A DNA stretch of 64,000 nt from Sinonovacula constricta (taxonomy: Eukaryota > Mollusca > Bivalvia > Cardiida > Solecurtidae), in contig CM017558.1 in the NCBI GenBank assembly GCA_007844125.1, positions 25,687,344 to 25,751,343 on the forward strand, given 5' to 3'. Each line of letters begins with the position of its first letter. Within the stretch, counting starts at the first letter, position 1. The notes beneath the pieces were generated by a model. The model was not told where the DNA came from. It saw only the letters and a list, made by a program, of their open reading frames with translations, and made no database searches. Position numbers and translations under genes: made by a program. Shown here piece by piece: positions 20,711-35,059 of this stretch.

Positions 20711-22563
20711 TGATGCGTAACGTTAATTTCACACAATCGTGAAAATCCTGACGAAGTAAATTTTTGTGCACCCATTTTCCCGGACAAATTCGTCAAATAT
20801 AAGTTAGATTAAAGGGAAATTACTGCGTTTTAAGTTTTAATTTTAAGTGCTTTTCAACTGCCCTAAAATTCTAATTGGTTGGAAATGAACCTCGGCGGCG
20901 GTCTAACGTGTACATGAAGCGTAAGGGGAGGCAAACACGTAAGGCACATGCACAAACTTAGTTACTATGAACTCCCCTTATTTGTTCCCGACGAGCTTAC
21001 ATTTAATCAATTTATTCATGAATTCATTCATACTTTATTGGTCTAAAACACAATAACACGTGACTATGACAAACATTTGTTGTAACAAAAAAGCAAAGAA
21101 ACCGTGAGAGAACTTACAGATTTACAGAAGAGAATTATAAGAAAAGATCTTCATGTAGGCTATCCTTGCGACTGAAAAAAATATGTAAAAACAAATTGCA
21201 ACGAATAAGACCTGGCTCAATGTCTGCTGGTGTTGTTGTTTTTTAAGTTGGATAAAAGCGATTTGGACACAGTTGCATGGTCAGATTTCTAAAAAAAGTT
21301 TCTAAAATGTCGGAGATACGTTCTGAAGTGTATCTGGACGAAGGGTTAATAGTTTTTAATGGTTTTATTAAACTGACCCTGAAAATGCGAAGGCATAAAC
21401 CTTTAGCCACATAACTTTGTTGTTGAAAACTGGTTCGAATTCTTCCAAAAATATGCCGAAATAGGCAAACGCATACTTCCCTTCGAGTTGCCAGGTGGCC
21501 TCAGGGGTCTCGCTAGCAGCAAGGGGCCGGGTGGCCTTAATTACTGCTCGTGCTTCTAAGTCTAAGACAATCTGAGCGACTATCTCTACACGGTCTACAA
21601 AATGTGTGATCATGCCATTTCTCAATAAATAAAGGGCCTACTGGGACCCCCACCCCCACCCAGGTAAATCCGGACCTGAGCTCTAGCTCTGATAGCTCTC
21701 CTCATCTGGCGCCAGCTGGAGACCTTTTCTGCAGTATTTAAGCCAGGGTAACATTCGTTTGATTTTGTCAATAAATTCCAATGGATTTTAGCATCTTCTA
21801 CATGAATGAGAAAAGAAACAATCTGCAGTCTACTTTTATTGAAAACAACCACCCTTTCTAGCGACAATCGTCCACAAGGCATGCATACTTATCAGCTTTT
21901 CGCTCATGGACTTCGTCACTTCTCTTTTCTATGTCACATTGAGTTCTACATTTAATATATTCCTCATATGATTTAAATATCGAACCTAAGATTGCATTTC
22001 TCAGGTACATGCAGAACCCAGAATGCCTCGTTTCTGCAGAGATGCTTTGACTTCGCTCACAAAAGGAATGTCTCCAACGTTTATCTATATCCACTTTCCA
22101 TCTTTTTTTGCGGGCATGTTTAAACAGTTCAGAAGCAAACAAACAACTGATAAAGTTGTGTTTATTTACATTGTTGTATAGGAACTTACTAGTATAACGA
22201 CCGTCTTGAACGCGCCATTAGAGCAGCGAGAACGCAGACAATCGCAATCAAGAACTCTCGATAGAACGCAATGAGGGCTTCGTAGCAATGACTTGGCCGC
22301 TGCCACGGGCACCTTACACATTAACAGATCGAGTGGCAATATATCTAGGATCACCAAATGTTCGAGATGGCTCCATTTGAAAATGATTTATCAGCAATAA
22401 ACATGCATAAATTTATTTTCCCCGGGAAAGGCGCTATAGCGTTGCACGGGTTAATAACAACCTGGCGGACAAAAAACTCGAACCAGCGCTGTTGATTTGC
22501 AAGACATATTCTAACCACACGTTTATGTACACATGTACGAAAGATGATGAGTGCCAGGTTATT
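20711..22563. other. Intergenic, no supported gene
   Basis: Three partly overlapping minus-strand frames (22142-21858, 21882-21622, 21625-21368) encode 85-94 residues each, and AATAAA-like words follow the first and third. None resembles a family I know and no splice logic links them, so they are not called. A transcript here is possible. Confidence 0.35.
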
Positions 22564-23020
22564 ATGCTCCCTGAAGGGTGAGCATATTTTCGCCAATTTG
22601 TCCTTTTGTCCGTCCCGTTCGTTCGTCCGTCCGTCCGTCCGTTCGTTCGTCACATTTTTGTCTGGACCATAAAACAAAAACTGTAGGAGAGTCAACATGA
22701 AACTTCATAGACAGATAGTTCTTAATGAGGAGAAGTGCAGTGTATAAGAACCAAACCTCTATTTTGCACAATTTAAGAGTTATTGCCCTTTGTTATTTTT
22801 AGTACTCAAATTCTGTCCGGAACATAACACAAAAATCGTAAGAGTTATCAACGTGAAACTTCATAGATATATAGATCTCAATAAGAAGTTCACAGTACAA
22901 GAACCATATCTCCGTTTTGCATAATTTAGGAGTTATTACCCTTTGTTATTATCAATACTTATATATTGTCCGGAGCATAAAAGAAAGGCCCTTTTGGAAT
23001 AGCGTTTATTCGGGGAGCAT
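22564..23020. mobile_element. Short dispersed repeat with ATGCTCCC termini, about 457 bp
   Basis: The sequence starts atgctccctgaagggtgagc, a hairpin, and ends cggggagcat, so the ends are inverted. Inside, a block of about 154 bp is repeated 2.1 times, beginning tgtctggaccataa (22660), tgtccggaacataa (22815) and tgtccggagcataa (22969). CGTC-rich simple repeats (gtccgtccgtccgt) lie near the left end. It has the look of a widespread molluscan element. No target-site duplicate was identified. Confidence 0.6.
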
Positions 23021-23695
23021 CCGTCGATTGTACCGATTCTATTGTTTCTATAAACAATATAATTTGCCCTGCATTTACATAAGCGGATCTAGCGGGGAGG
23101 TGGGGGTGGTGTCCGTTCCCACTGGAATTAAAAACAACAACACCTGTCTTGGAGATTGTTTTGACATAACACGTGTCTAGAGCTCGTATGAGAACAGGAA
23201 GCATGTATGTTCCCTGATAATGTATTAAAACGCATTGATATTAAACTGTATACTTTCTATGAAGGTCTTTCAAGCATCTGCAATGCAGGAAATGGGCCCT
23301 TTTTCGCGTCTAGATGCCAACAATCCTCATACGGGAGCATGCCCCCATATCCCCTAACACTACACATGGTTCTCGCGTAATTCCATGACAAAATATTATT
23401 ATATATTATCTTTGACGCCGAAACACAAACGGTTTGGACTCGGAAAAGGTTTAAGCAGCTTCTCAAAATACAGGAAATAGTTCTATATGGCTGCTACATT
23501 TTAAACGTAACTTTTTCTGGGGTGGTAGGTGGGTGGGGGAGCATACCTCATACACCCATTGCACGACTAGCTCGCTCAGTATGGACCCCAATCCCTGAAA
23601 AAAAAATCTTGGATCCGCTCCCGATTTAGTTTACTATTATTCCGTCGTTTCACTTACCGCTGTTCATCTTCAAAGTTCTCGCTCGCCGCCAATCC

Positions 23696-23764
23696 GTACT
23701 GACGTAACACTCATGTCTGTACTGAAGTAACACTCATGTCTGTACTGAAGTAACACTCATGCTG
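23696..23764. repeat. Three tandem copies of a 23-bp unit
   Basis: The segment gtactgaagtaacactcatg plus three bases is present three times, the first copy with gacg in place of gaag. Confidence 0.75.
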
Positions 23765-26127
23765 GTACATTTTTTAAAACTGATATTTTATTAGTTTGAA
23801 ATAGCGGTTACGTAGCTTTCAAACTTAGATTTACTAGGTGGTATGGATTTCTAAATAATAGACGTCGTCGAAATTCAGACATAAAGATTTAAATTACATT
23901 TGGAAAGACCAGGAATGTTTATTAGTATGAAATAGCTGTTACCAACCTTTCAAACCTTGATTGTCTAGTTGATGCATGTGTTATTTCATGTATAAAAGCA
24001 CCAGTATAATTAATGCGTACACTAAGTACTTTTTAAATACATTTCTTGAATAATTTATTTAATAATACAAATGTCAAAATCGTTTAGTAGACTGTATCAT
24101 TCCTTGGTGGCTTTTATTAACCAGGACGCATGGGAACACCATTCTTGAGAACTATGGACGGTATGTTAGTATAAGTTGATACAATTCGACAGCCTTCATA
24201 TCGAATCTTTCTCTGTGTATAAACTATACTGTCTATCCGAGAATTGATAGTACATGTAGTTTACAGACTACGATATTCCCCTCACGGACGACTGCCCTTT
24301 AACGGACAGCTATTGCGTCCCGTAAAGAGACCTTCTAGCGTCTGGCTTCATATTAATCTCTTGTTCGCCAACATGTCGGCGCCAACGTATCTTTAGATGC
24401 TTTTACTTTATTACATTATATTATATATTGCATTATTATTGTCGGTGTGATGTAACAAAAATAAAAAAAATAAAATCATCTAAAGTTGTATTGTTTCGGT
24501 GTACATATCATGCTTCATCATGCCTGTCAAATTTCACATGCGGTAACAATACACAATTTGGACATTGTTTATTAAAGTAGGCAGATATTGCGTATCTCTT
24601 TCAGGATTTTATCAGAAATTTGATCACAATATGATGTTCCACAGATAAATTGCTAATGTATCATACAAATTTCCGGAAAAAAGATTCGTAACGCGCGTAA
24701 TGAAAAACAACTGTGCACCATTGATTGCAGATAAGTGTTAGTTTTTTGTGTTAAGTTTATCCCCTTCTACCCACATTATATTAGCTTTCATTTCAATGCC
24801 AGGATATCCTGAAAATATTCCTAAAAATGATAATATCTATGCTGAAAGGATCCATCTTATTTACCATCCAGAACTTAACGTTAACAAAGGAAATATTTGT
24901 AATTTCTAGACATTTGAATCACTATTTCCTATGACAACGTATATACTAATGTCCATAACAAGAGAGACGATTTCAACTTAAGCATGGTGAATTATCCATA
25001 CCTTGATAGTGAGTCATCCCGTGTTCCATCCTATGATATAGGATGTATGTATAGGATAAAAAATTTCAATGCATAAAACAAGTTTATCCCATTCAAAATG
25101 GTTATACCAAGGCCTTAGATTTTACAAATTGAAGAAATTCGTTTCAAAATTTGTTTCACCGTTATCATTTTATTGCTTTACAATATAATAACAGCGTGAA
25201 AACAGAATGCAGCAAGGCATCAACGATCGTTTATTTTATGAAAATGTTTTAAAAGATAAACAAGATAAGCACAATCAAGGATCTCAAAATACCTTCCTAA
25301 CTATTTACAAAACTTATCAGAAAATTTATTGTTATGGTTACATCCGATAATTCTTTCTTATACTGCATTGCTTACAAATGACCCTTTTACAGTCCAGAAC
25401 AGCATTGCTTTTAAATTACGCCACGGTCGGACATGTCGTTGAGACTACATGATTACGGTGACCTAAAGCCATAATTTGGAAGTCACTGTTGGAATGGGGT
25501 GCATTAGTGAAATGGAAATGGAAATTGTCTCACATTGTTAAATAATATCGGAGGCAGTCCAAATAGTAGGCACGTCCTTTTATGTGGACAATCTTGGACC
25601 TTTCCGCCTTTTCTGTTGCAGAAGGTGCAAGTAAAACGGTGAAATGTTTTATTCATAAATTTAAGCTTTAGATCCATTAAAATACTTATAGAGGTATGCT
25701 TTAAAAAAGACATTGAAGTGTTTGTTGGTGATGGTTAACTAGGGTATCACAAGAAAGGAAGAATAGTAAAATTACACTCCAAAAGGCACAAGCATAAAAG
25801 CCGAGTAATACAAATGCATTTAGTGATTATTCAGGGGAGACTATTCATTAAAGTCTCTCATTATTTCTTTATTATTTATCAAGTCATTTGCGGATGAATC
25901 CTCGGCTTATTATAAAACTACTTTAGAATCTCATTACCTATAATCGCTTACCAATACTAAATGTTGTTCTGTTGTTTGGATTGTTTTTTTAAACACGATA
26001 TTTTTCATTGCATTCTCATTGCATTGACTCGAACCCAAACGTACGAAGAAGTAAGCTCCCGGTAAGTCTAAAACTTTCATCCATTGGAGTTCGAAGACAT
26101 TTCAGTGCATGCACATAAACCCTCATC
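23765..26127. other. AT-rich intergenic
   Basis: No gene or named repeat was recognised. A minus-strand frame at 25713-25504 with a Cys-rich stretch (TCTFCNRKGG) lacks splice or similarity support. Confidence 0.5.
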
Positions 26128-27287
26128 CAATTTACTTTCTATCAATATAGTATCCGATTTACTTTCTATCAATATAGTATCCGATTTACTTTCTATCAAT
26201 AAAGTATCCGATTTACTTTCTATCAATATAGTATCCGATTTACTTTATATCAATATAGTATCCGATTTACTTTATATCAATATAGTATCCGATTTACTTT
26301 CTATCAATATAGTATCCGATTTACTTTATATCAATATAGTATCTGATTTACTTTCTATCAATATAGTATCCGATTTACTTTCTATCAATATAGTATCCGA
26401 TTTACTTTATATCAATATAGTATCCGATTTACTTTCTATCAATATAGTATCCGATTTACTTTCTATCAATATAGTATCCGATTTACTTTCTATCAATATA
26501 GTATCCGATTTACTTTATATCAATACAGTATCCGATTTACTTTCTATCAATATAGTATCTGATTTACTTTCTATCAATATAGTATCCGATTTACTTTATA
26601 TCAATATAGTATCCGATTTACTTTCTATCAATATAGTATCTGATTTACTTTATATCAATATAGTATCCGATTTACTTTCTATCAATATAGTATCTGATTT
26701 ATTTTCTATCAATATAGTATCCGATTTACTTTCTATCAATATATTATCCGATTTACTTTATATCAATATAGTATCCGATTTACTTTATATCAATATAGTA
26801 TCTGATTTACTTTCTATCAATATAGTATCCGATTTACTTTCTATCAATATAGTATCCGATTTACTTTATATCAATATAGTATCTGATTTACTTTATATCA
26901 ATATAGTATCCGATTTACTTTCTATCAATATAGTATCTGATTTATTTTCTATCAATATAGTATCAGATTTACTTTATATCAATATAGTATCCGATTTACT
27001 TTATATCAATATAGTATCCGATTTACTTTCTATCAATATAGTATCCGATTTACTTTATATCAATATAGTATCCGATTTACTTTATATCAATATAGTATCC
27101 GATTTACTTTATATCAATATTGTATCTGATTTACTTTATATCAATATAGTATCCGATTTACTTTATATCAATATTGTATCTGATTTACTTTCTATCAATA
27201 TAGTATCCGATTTACTTTCTATCAATATAGTATCTGATTTACTTTATATCAATATAGTATCTGATTTACTTTATATCAATATTGTAT
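26128..27287. repeat. 27-bp minisatellite, about 43 units
   Basis: The unit is gatttactttctatcaata plus tagtatcc. It recurs with almost no length change, so one plus-strand frame stays open for about 400 codons reading SDLLSINIV again and again. Two common variants alternate irregularly: tct or tat (Ser/Tyr) at one site, and tcc or tct before gat at another. The lack of indels explains the open frame without any coding function. Confidence 0.95.
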
Positions 27288-27383
27288 AACGTACATGTAT
27301 GTTGTAGATGAAACAACATGACCTGAACTTGCTGGCAGGCACATGTACATGTACATAGTCCTTGTATTATGTCTCTCTCGTGT

Positions 27384-28625
27384 TTGTTTTAGTCTGTCAA
27401 TAAACATTTGACGTTTTTGTTTTAGTCTATGAACATTTGATGTTTTTGATTTAGTCTGTCAATGAACATTTGACGTTTTTGTTTTAGTCTATGAACATTT
27501 GATGTTTTTGATTTAGTCTGTCAATGAACATTTGACGTTTTTGTTTTAGTCTATGAACATTTGACGTTTTTGATTTAGTCTGTCAATGAACATTTGACGT
27601 GTTTGATTTAGTCTGTCAATGAACATTTGACGTGTTTGATTTAGTCTGTCAATGAACATTTGACGTTTTTGTTTTAGTCTATGAACATTTGACGTTTTTG
27701 ATTTAGTCTGTCAATGAACATTTGACGTGTTTGATTGAGTCTGTCAATGAACATTTGACGTGTTTGATTTAGTCTGTCAATGAACATTTGACGTGTTTGA
27801 TTTAGTCTGTCAATGAACATTTGACGTTTTTGTTTTAGTCTATGAACATTTGACGTTTTTGATTTAGTCTGTCAATGAACATTTGACGTGTTTGATTTAG
27901 TCTGTCAATGAACATTTGACGTTTTTGATTTAGTCTGTCAATGAACATTTGACGTGTTTGATTTAGTCTGTCAATGAACATTTGACGTGTTTGATTTAGT
28001 CTGTCAATGAACATTTGACGTTTTTGTTTTAGTCTATGAACATTTGACGTTTTTGATTTAGTCTGTCAATGAACATTTGACGTGTTTGATTTAGTCTGTC
28101 AATGAACATTTGACGTGTTTGATTTAGTCTGTCAATGAACATTTGACGTTTTTGATTTAGTCTGTCAATAAACATTTGACGTTTTTGATTTAGTCTGTCA
28201 ATGAACATTTGACGTTTTTGATTTATTCTGTCATTTAACATTTGATGTTTTTGTTTTAATATTTTAATAAACTTGTGACGTTTTTGTTTTTTTAAATCTT
28301 TCAATGAACATATGACATATTTGGTTTAGTCTGTCAATGAACATATGACATATTTGGTTTAGTCTGTCAATGAACATATGACATATTTGGTTTAGTCTGT
28401 CAATGAACATGTAACATTTTGAACATGTGACATTTCTAGATAAGGCTGTCAACGAAAATTTGACGTTTTTAGTTTAGCCTGTCAAGGAACATGTGGTAAT
28501 TTTGGTTTAGTCTGTCAACTGACATGTGACGTTTTTGGTTTAGTCTGCCAAGGAACATGTGGCAATTTTGGTTTAGTCTGTCAACTGACATGTGACGTTT
28601 TTGGTTTAGTCTGCCAATGAGCATT
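27384..28625. repeat. About 33-bp minisatellite (29-bp variant), about 38 units
   Basis: The unit is tgacgtttttgatttagtct followed by gtcaatgaacatt. A 29-bp form lacking four bases (gtctatgaac) is interspersed. The last third (after about 28290) is more divergent (gacatatttggtttagtctg). Minus-strand frames of 62-91 codons (MFIDRLNQKRQ repeated) come from the 33-bp length being a multiple of three. It starts about 100 bp after the 27-bp array. Confidence 0.93.
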
Positions 28626-31081
28626 GGATTTAAATATTTAATCGGTCCAATCCTTGACACAATTAACAGAACCTTGCCATTTATCATCTTCAAAGGAAAA
28701 CTGTTGTTACCAACTCAACTGTCGTAAATAAACTCGTCTTTAATATTCAGCCTAGGTCGGTATAACCTCTGTACTGTGATAATCTGCTATTGCCATATTG
28801 TCAATAAACGTACCATGTAAACATGCATCAAACATACATGGTCGATGCTATCTAAAACGTTAAGCCTTATTTATACTCGCAGTGAGCATCCGTATTATAC
28901 TCGGAAGACTATAAACGTTACCACATCTAATGAATAATTTATGCAACCTAAAGACATGAAATATCCAAACAGACTACATAATAATGACTTGGCGTCTGTT
29001 AGACAGTGTTTATCGAACGACAGGTTACTAAGCAAGAAAGAAAGTTCAAACAAACTGTACGCTCTTTGGAAAGTGGGAATGTTCAGCAACTGTTCGATAA
29101 ACGGATGAGTATGTTTGTAGGTGTCGTGTTTATTATGTCAAACAAAGAGAAAAATGGTGGAGAAAAAGTTCACCTTCAGATAAAATAGTAAAACCTATCA
29201 TAGTTTTTTCTAAATGCGCATAGTATTCGGCATTTGCAAATGTCCTCATAATTATTATCCTTTAAATGGGAAGACATGTAGTCATGTAACGTCGTATGTG
29301 AACAAATTTGTCATTTAACAAAGGTATTTAAAAGTATAATATTCGCTTCATAAGGTCAATGACATAGTAGATTAAAAAAGCTAAAAGTAAGCAAGTGTAA
29401 CACGTTTCTGTTCCTTTTGTATAAGTATAAAAGGGAAAGTTGGATAAAATCAATACAGTTTACCAAAATAGTGTTGCAAATTGAACATCATTGTTTCTTT
29501 TGCCTTGGCCTCTTCTTTCCATTTTGTAGTCGATAAGTATAATTTATAACTTTTAACTGCTCTTCATATGAACTAGGCCCATAAACATAAAGTTTAAAAT
29601 GCTTGTTTACTTCTTCCTCAAAACCAACACAACAACTACATTTTCTTCCTGTCTCAAGCACAGTTTGAAATATAGTCTGAGAGATCAAATACCCGCAGAG
29701 ATTTCAGCATTAACATCGACTAACAAGATAAATAAAAAACACACCTTACTTGTAAAGCATTTAAAGGAAAATTTAATGCTCGTTATCAAACGTGCGATAT
29801 TATAGAACGTTGGCCCGAGATAAGGAAAACGCCTCTTCGCGCATCGGAGAAACATATGTCCCAGAGACCATGTCCCAGACCCCCGAAATCGATTACGGAA
29901 GACGAGTTTAGATATTCTATCTCACAGCAAAAACCTTTTCAAATGGTGATATATTACGTGCAAGTATTTAATGACACAACAGGAAGAAAACGAACATCGA
30001 CCTGTTTAATATACATGTATATGTACCGTTTTAAAGATGTCAATTCCAACTTTTTACCACTATTTGCATAAAAAGAGATTTCCAAATTTACTAGCCCGGA
30101 GACATAAGTGCGATTTCAAATATATATTTCCAGGTTTATCCATGGAGAATAAAGTTTATATTTCCAAAGTAAGGCATTCAAGTTGACTGGTGGAGGGATG
30201 TCTGAATCTTAAAACGTTCATTATGCCCTTCCCGGGAATACAAAAACCTTTAGAAAGTCCCGGTGGTTGATGGGAATTGAAAAATGTTTAAACCTGTTCC
30301 CGGGGAAGCTGGCCATAAGTTAAAAGGTGATAAAGACAGTATTGTGTTATTGTATGTTACATTCTGGTCTTCCGTTTGCTATGTATGACATGAAGTCTAA
30401 AAACATTGATTAATTATATATACTATAGATGTAGAAGCCACGCATATCCAAGCACCTTGGATTTTATACAATCGCAATATTACCGTTATCGATGTGTCTA
30501 ATTACATGTGAATCACGCATACGTCCTGCATGGCATATTGCTTGTGTCTCAATAGAAACATTGTTCACCGATGTATTTCCAACAGATATACTAATGTACG
30601 TATTTGTTGTCTCATTAAATTGCCATTACTTTCCTGCATTGCAATTTTTGTATCACCCCCGCCTTTACCTTAATCTTTTATTAACGCCAATATTAAACTT
30701 TTAAATCACTAACCCTGGCATGTTTTTTTTCCTTGGTATTAAATTGACGCTTTATGCCAGATTTATATTCTATTCAATACAGCCTTTTGACGCAATGACA
30801 AAATTCTTTGTTACTTGTCTTCACCCAAAATATTTATTACTAAATCTTGATATGGGAGCGCATACCAATTTCGGATTAAACAGAATGCTATGGATTCTTG
30901 CTGTTTACTTAAATGTAAAACCCTCTCATTTAAGAATGCTTATTGATGTTGTTTTTTTTTTCGATGCCTGACCGCGTGCCTGCTGTTTTAAATTTTAAAC
31001 GGCTAACATTTATTGAGAAAATAAACGAAACAAACTGGACTATATTTTACAACAGAAATAGGTGGTGTTTATACACTAATA
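28626..31081. other. AT-rich intergenic
   Basis: Many short open frames exist on both strands, but none shows splice context, codon bias or similarity. No named repeat was recognised. Confidence 0.5.
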
Positions 31082-31093
31082 CCAAATATACGG

Positions 31094-31402
31094 AGCGTCG
31101 GCTTGCGGATCGGGAGGTCGCGGGTTCAAACCCCGGCCGGGTCAAACTAAAGATATTACAGTTGGTAGTAGTGGCTTCCCTCCTAACGCTTGGGGCTAAG
31201 GGGACAGCATTACGCCTGACTAGTCGGTGTCAGTTTAACAATAGTTAGGGCGAGGGTAAATAAAACCATGTATTAATTGATCAGTTTAATGGACTGGCCG
31301 GGTTCAGTCCTTGTGCATCCTCATAAGTGGCCCCTGTGCTATAATGATAGAAATGTCGCTGCACAGTATCGGCAAAAAATGCAAGCAAATCCAACTCCCA
31401 TC
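31094..31402 (+). mobile_element. tRNA-derived SINE, family B copy 1 (5' truncated)
   Basis: It matches 48939-49206 from the middle of the tRNA head (agcgtcggcttgcggatcgg) through box B and the body to the 3' end (tataatgatagaaatgtcgc). The head is cut before box A. A 12-bp target-site duplicate, ccaaatatacgg, flanks it at 31082-31093 and 31403-31414. This is typical of incomplete target-primed reverse transcription by a LINE enzyme. Confidence 0.85.
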
Positions 31403-31414
31403 CCAAATATACGG

Positions 31415-32456
31415 GTTAATTAATTATTTCAAGCGATTGAATCATAGCTGTTTGTAAAGGTTGGATAATGATAAATATTAAATAGGTGTTTTTTTCTGGC
31501 GTCAATAAATAAGTGTTATAATTGCCTTTGTTCTGGTTAAAAAGTACTTTGAACAGCGCTGTCTCGTGGCCTTGATCAGTTTTAAAGGTTGTATACGACA
31601 GTTTGCCTTATATGTAGAAATGCCACATCTCTGTTTTAGGGGAATTTGTCCGTAACTGCTTTATAACCTTATGCTTTAGTTTAAGTAAAGGTAATTCACA
31701 TTATATTTATATAGATAAATATATCGCTTTAAATGTCAACTGTTTCAAAATATATGAATAAGCACAAAAAAGGTTTCAGTTACAAATAAATATTGACGCC
31801 AGAACTGATTACCCGGATGATCAATGTAAGTGATTTCAAAGTAAGTTGTCACATGGGTTTCTTAGTTTAAAATTAGCTAACTGTGCAGCATACGTCGCAT
31901 AGGAAATACATGTTTGCTTTACTTTTTACACGGATGTACACAAAACAGCATTTCGCGGGATCTTTTTGTGTATCAACACTCATGTATTTGGTTGTCTGAG
32001 AGGACAAATAGACCCAAACTGTCGGATTCCACCTTAAGAGCGATTTGGTCACAGTTGATCAGAATCTGCGTTTGTTGTTGTTGTTGTTGTTGTTGTTTTG
32101 TGTGTGTAATATTTGTTCACACAAGCAAACATTGAAATTCATGTGAAGTAATCACGTGGTTCTAGGAGCCGTGGTAAAACTGTAACCACGTCGCTTTAAT
32201 GACACACTATTGGATTTCTTTCTGTGTAATTTTTACTGATGTGTAATTTTTACTGATGTCTTCACCCGCACATTAAAGAAAATGATTTAACATGAAGCCG
32301 ATCAGATTGTTTTAATTCATTGAAACAAAAGGTTCGTGCATGTTGTTGACTGAATACATGTCTATTAAAATTTAAGTTTCAATAAAACAAAGGTAGGATT
32401 ATTTATATTATAATTTGAAAATACTCCCCAAAAAAGAAGATAACTAACACTTTTCT
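31415..32456. other. Intergenic, AT-rich
   Basis: No gene was recognised. A (TTG)n tract of about 27 bp lies at 32071-32097, and a 15-bp segment (gtgtaatttttactgat) is tandemly doubled near 32225-32258. Confidence 0.5.
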
Positions 32457-32462
32457 TTTATT
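32457..32462 (-). terminator. Candidate poly(A) signal for the 197-aa minus-strand exon
   Basis: On the minus strand CAAAATAAAAG contains AATAAA about 215 nt after the stop codon at 32677, a reasonable 3' UTR length. Confidence 0.45.
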
Positions 32463-32676
32463 TTGAAAATGAGGGAATTCTACCAAACAAGACGAGAAAT
32501 CATAGAATTACCAACTGGCTAATGATCCCGCCTTACACTTTGAAATGCATGCACGAATACAAAGTGAAATGGTAGACGAGATTCACAAAGAAAACAATAA
32601 TTAAGTCCACTAGGTTTTTGTCTGCAGTAATCCTATCTGAATGCAAGCATCACTTGTTGCCGCAACTCGTCCTCGT

Positions 32677-33270
32677 CTAATGCGACTTGGTCTCTGAACT
32701 GTTCAAGTTATCACCATCACTGACGTCATTGTTCACTTCCATCCAGACGAGACATTTCTCTACAGAGTTTAGCTTGGCCGTTTCTTCAATGGCCATGTCG
32801 TCTTCATACCCCGCCTCCCCGTATTTGACGATCTCTATTGTCTCCATAGCTGCCTCTGGTTTCCCTCCTATTCCACGCCTCTTCTGATCCAGTTCACTGA
32901 ACCTTTCGTCCGTAATATCCCCGCCCAATCTCGTGGTACCACTTTTACTAAAAGAGTCTGAAAAACTGATTGTCCGCTTACTTCTAGTATCGTCTTTATC
33001 CTTGGGCCGTTTCTTGGCCTTGTCCGTTCGAGCACCTTTCAGAACTCTTCCATCCTGGCGCTGAAGGTTTGTGTTCGACAATTCATGATCCAACACTTGC
33101 TGCATGGCCAGACGGCCTTCCGGAGAGAGGCCTTCGGAGAAAGGCGACCGGAAACGTTTCTCAAAAAGACGTTTCAGATCCATAAGAGCGTCCGAGGGAA
33201 GGTCGTAGCCCTGAAGGTTATGTTCCATGACGCTTTTGCCTCGCACTTCGTCAGTTCTTCGGCGGCTCAT
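32677..33270 (-). CDS. Unrecognised protein, 197 aa, probably single or last coding exon
   Basis: The ATG at 33270-33268 (GCCATGAGC, good context) opens MSRRRTDEVRGKSVMEHNLQ and runs 197 codons to TAG at 32679-32677. Composition is even, unlike the repeat-driven frames nearby, and G+C is higher than in the flanks. An amphipathic helical segment (DALMDLKRLFEKRF, LAMQQVLDHEL) is followed by a basic disordered stretch (KAKKRPKDKDD) and a Ser-rich stretch, and then an acidic C-terminus with EKCLVWMEV. There is no signal peptide after this ATG and no membrane segment. Upstream, CTTCTCTTTTTTCAG (ending at 33331) is a strong acceptor. The same frame has two stops just after it, so the ATG is likely the true start in an exon with a 5' UTR. 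I do not recognise the family. Confidence 0.6.
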   Translation of the reverse strand: MSRRRTDEVRGKSVMEHNLQGYDLPSDALMDLKRLFEKRFRSPFSEGLSPEGRLAMQQVLDHELSNTNLQRQDGRVLKGARTDKAKKRPKDKDDTRSKRTISFSDSFSKSGTTRLGGDITDERFSELDQKRRGIGGKPEAAMETIEIVKYGEAGYEDDMAIEETAKLNSVEKCLVWMEVNNDVSDGDNLNSSETKSH

Positions 33271-33330
33271 GGCAAACACTATGCATATAAGTCCTGATAG
33301 GCAACAACGACATGTACATTCGAGTTATTA

Positions 33331-34747
<1,417 letters not shown>

Positions 34748-35059
34748 CCACCACACAAACACACCAATACTTTCTGGATCCGCCCCTGGTAAACACTGCC
34801 TTAAAGCATTTAGGATGTATGTTTACACAGGAAATTACTTATTTCAAGCGATATTTGGTGAAGGAGAATAGAAGTGCAATAAAGGTTAATATATAATATA
34901 TTTACAATATGTATCTAATGATTAATAATAAATATATCACACTGCATAACATGTTCTAAAAATAAAGATCTACGTTTCTTTTTTTTTTTTTTGGAAATTT
35001 ATGCCCAAGTATATTATTTTTAACACATCTTGATGACCAAGCAAGTAAATCAGACAGTT

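Noticed and set aside
21368..22142. A small multi-frame gene on the minus strand
   Set aside because: Three overlapping frames in different phases have no recognised similarity and no splice signals connecting them, so it is left as possible but unsupported.
25504..25713. A Cys-rich small secreted peptide
   Set aside because: There is no signal peptide, the cysteine pattern fits no family I know, and the surrounding sequence looks non-coding.
26084..27289. A 401-codon open frame of SDLLSINIV repeats as a real protein
   Set aside because: The frame exists because the 27-bp unit is a multiple of three and lacks a stop. There are no flanking domains or splice sites, and changes fall on all codon positions.
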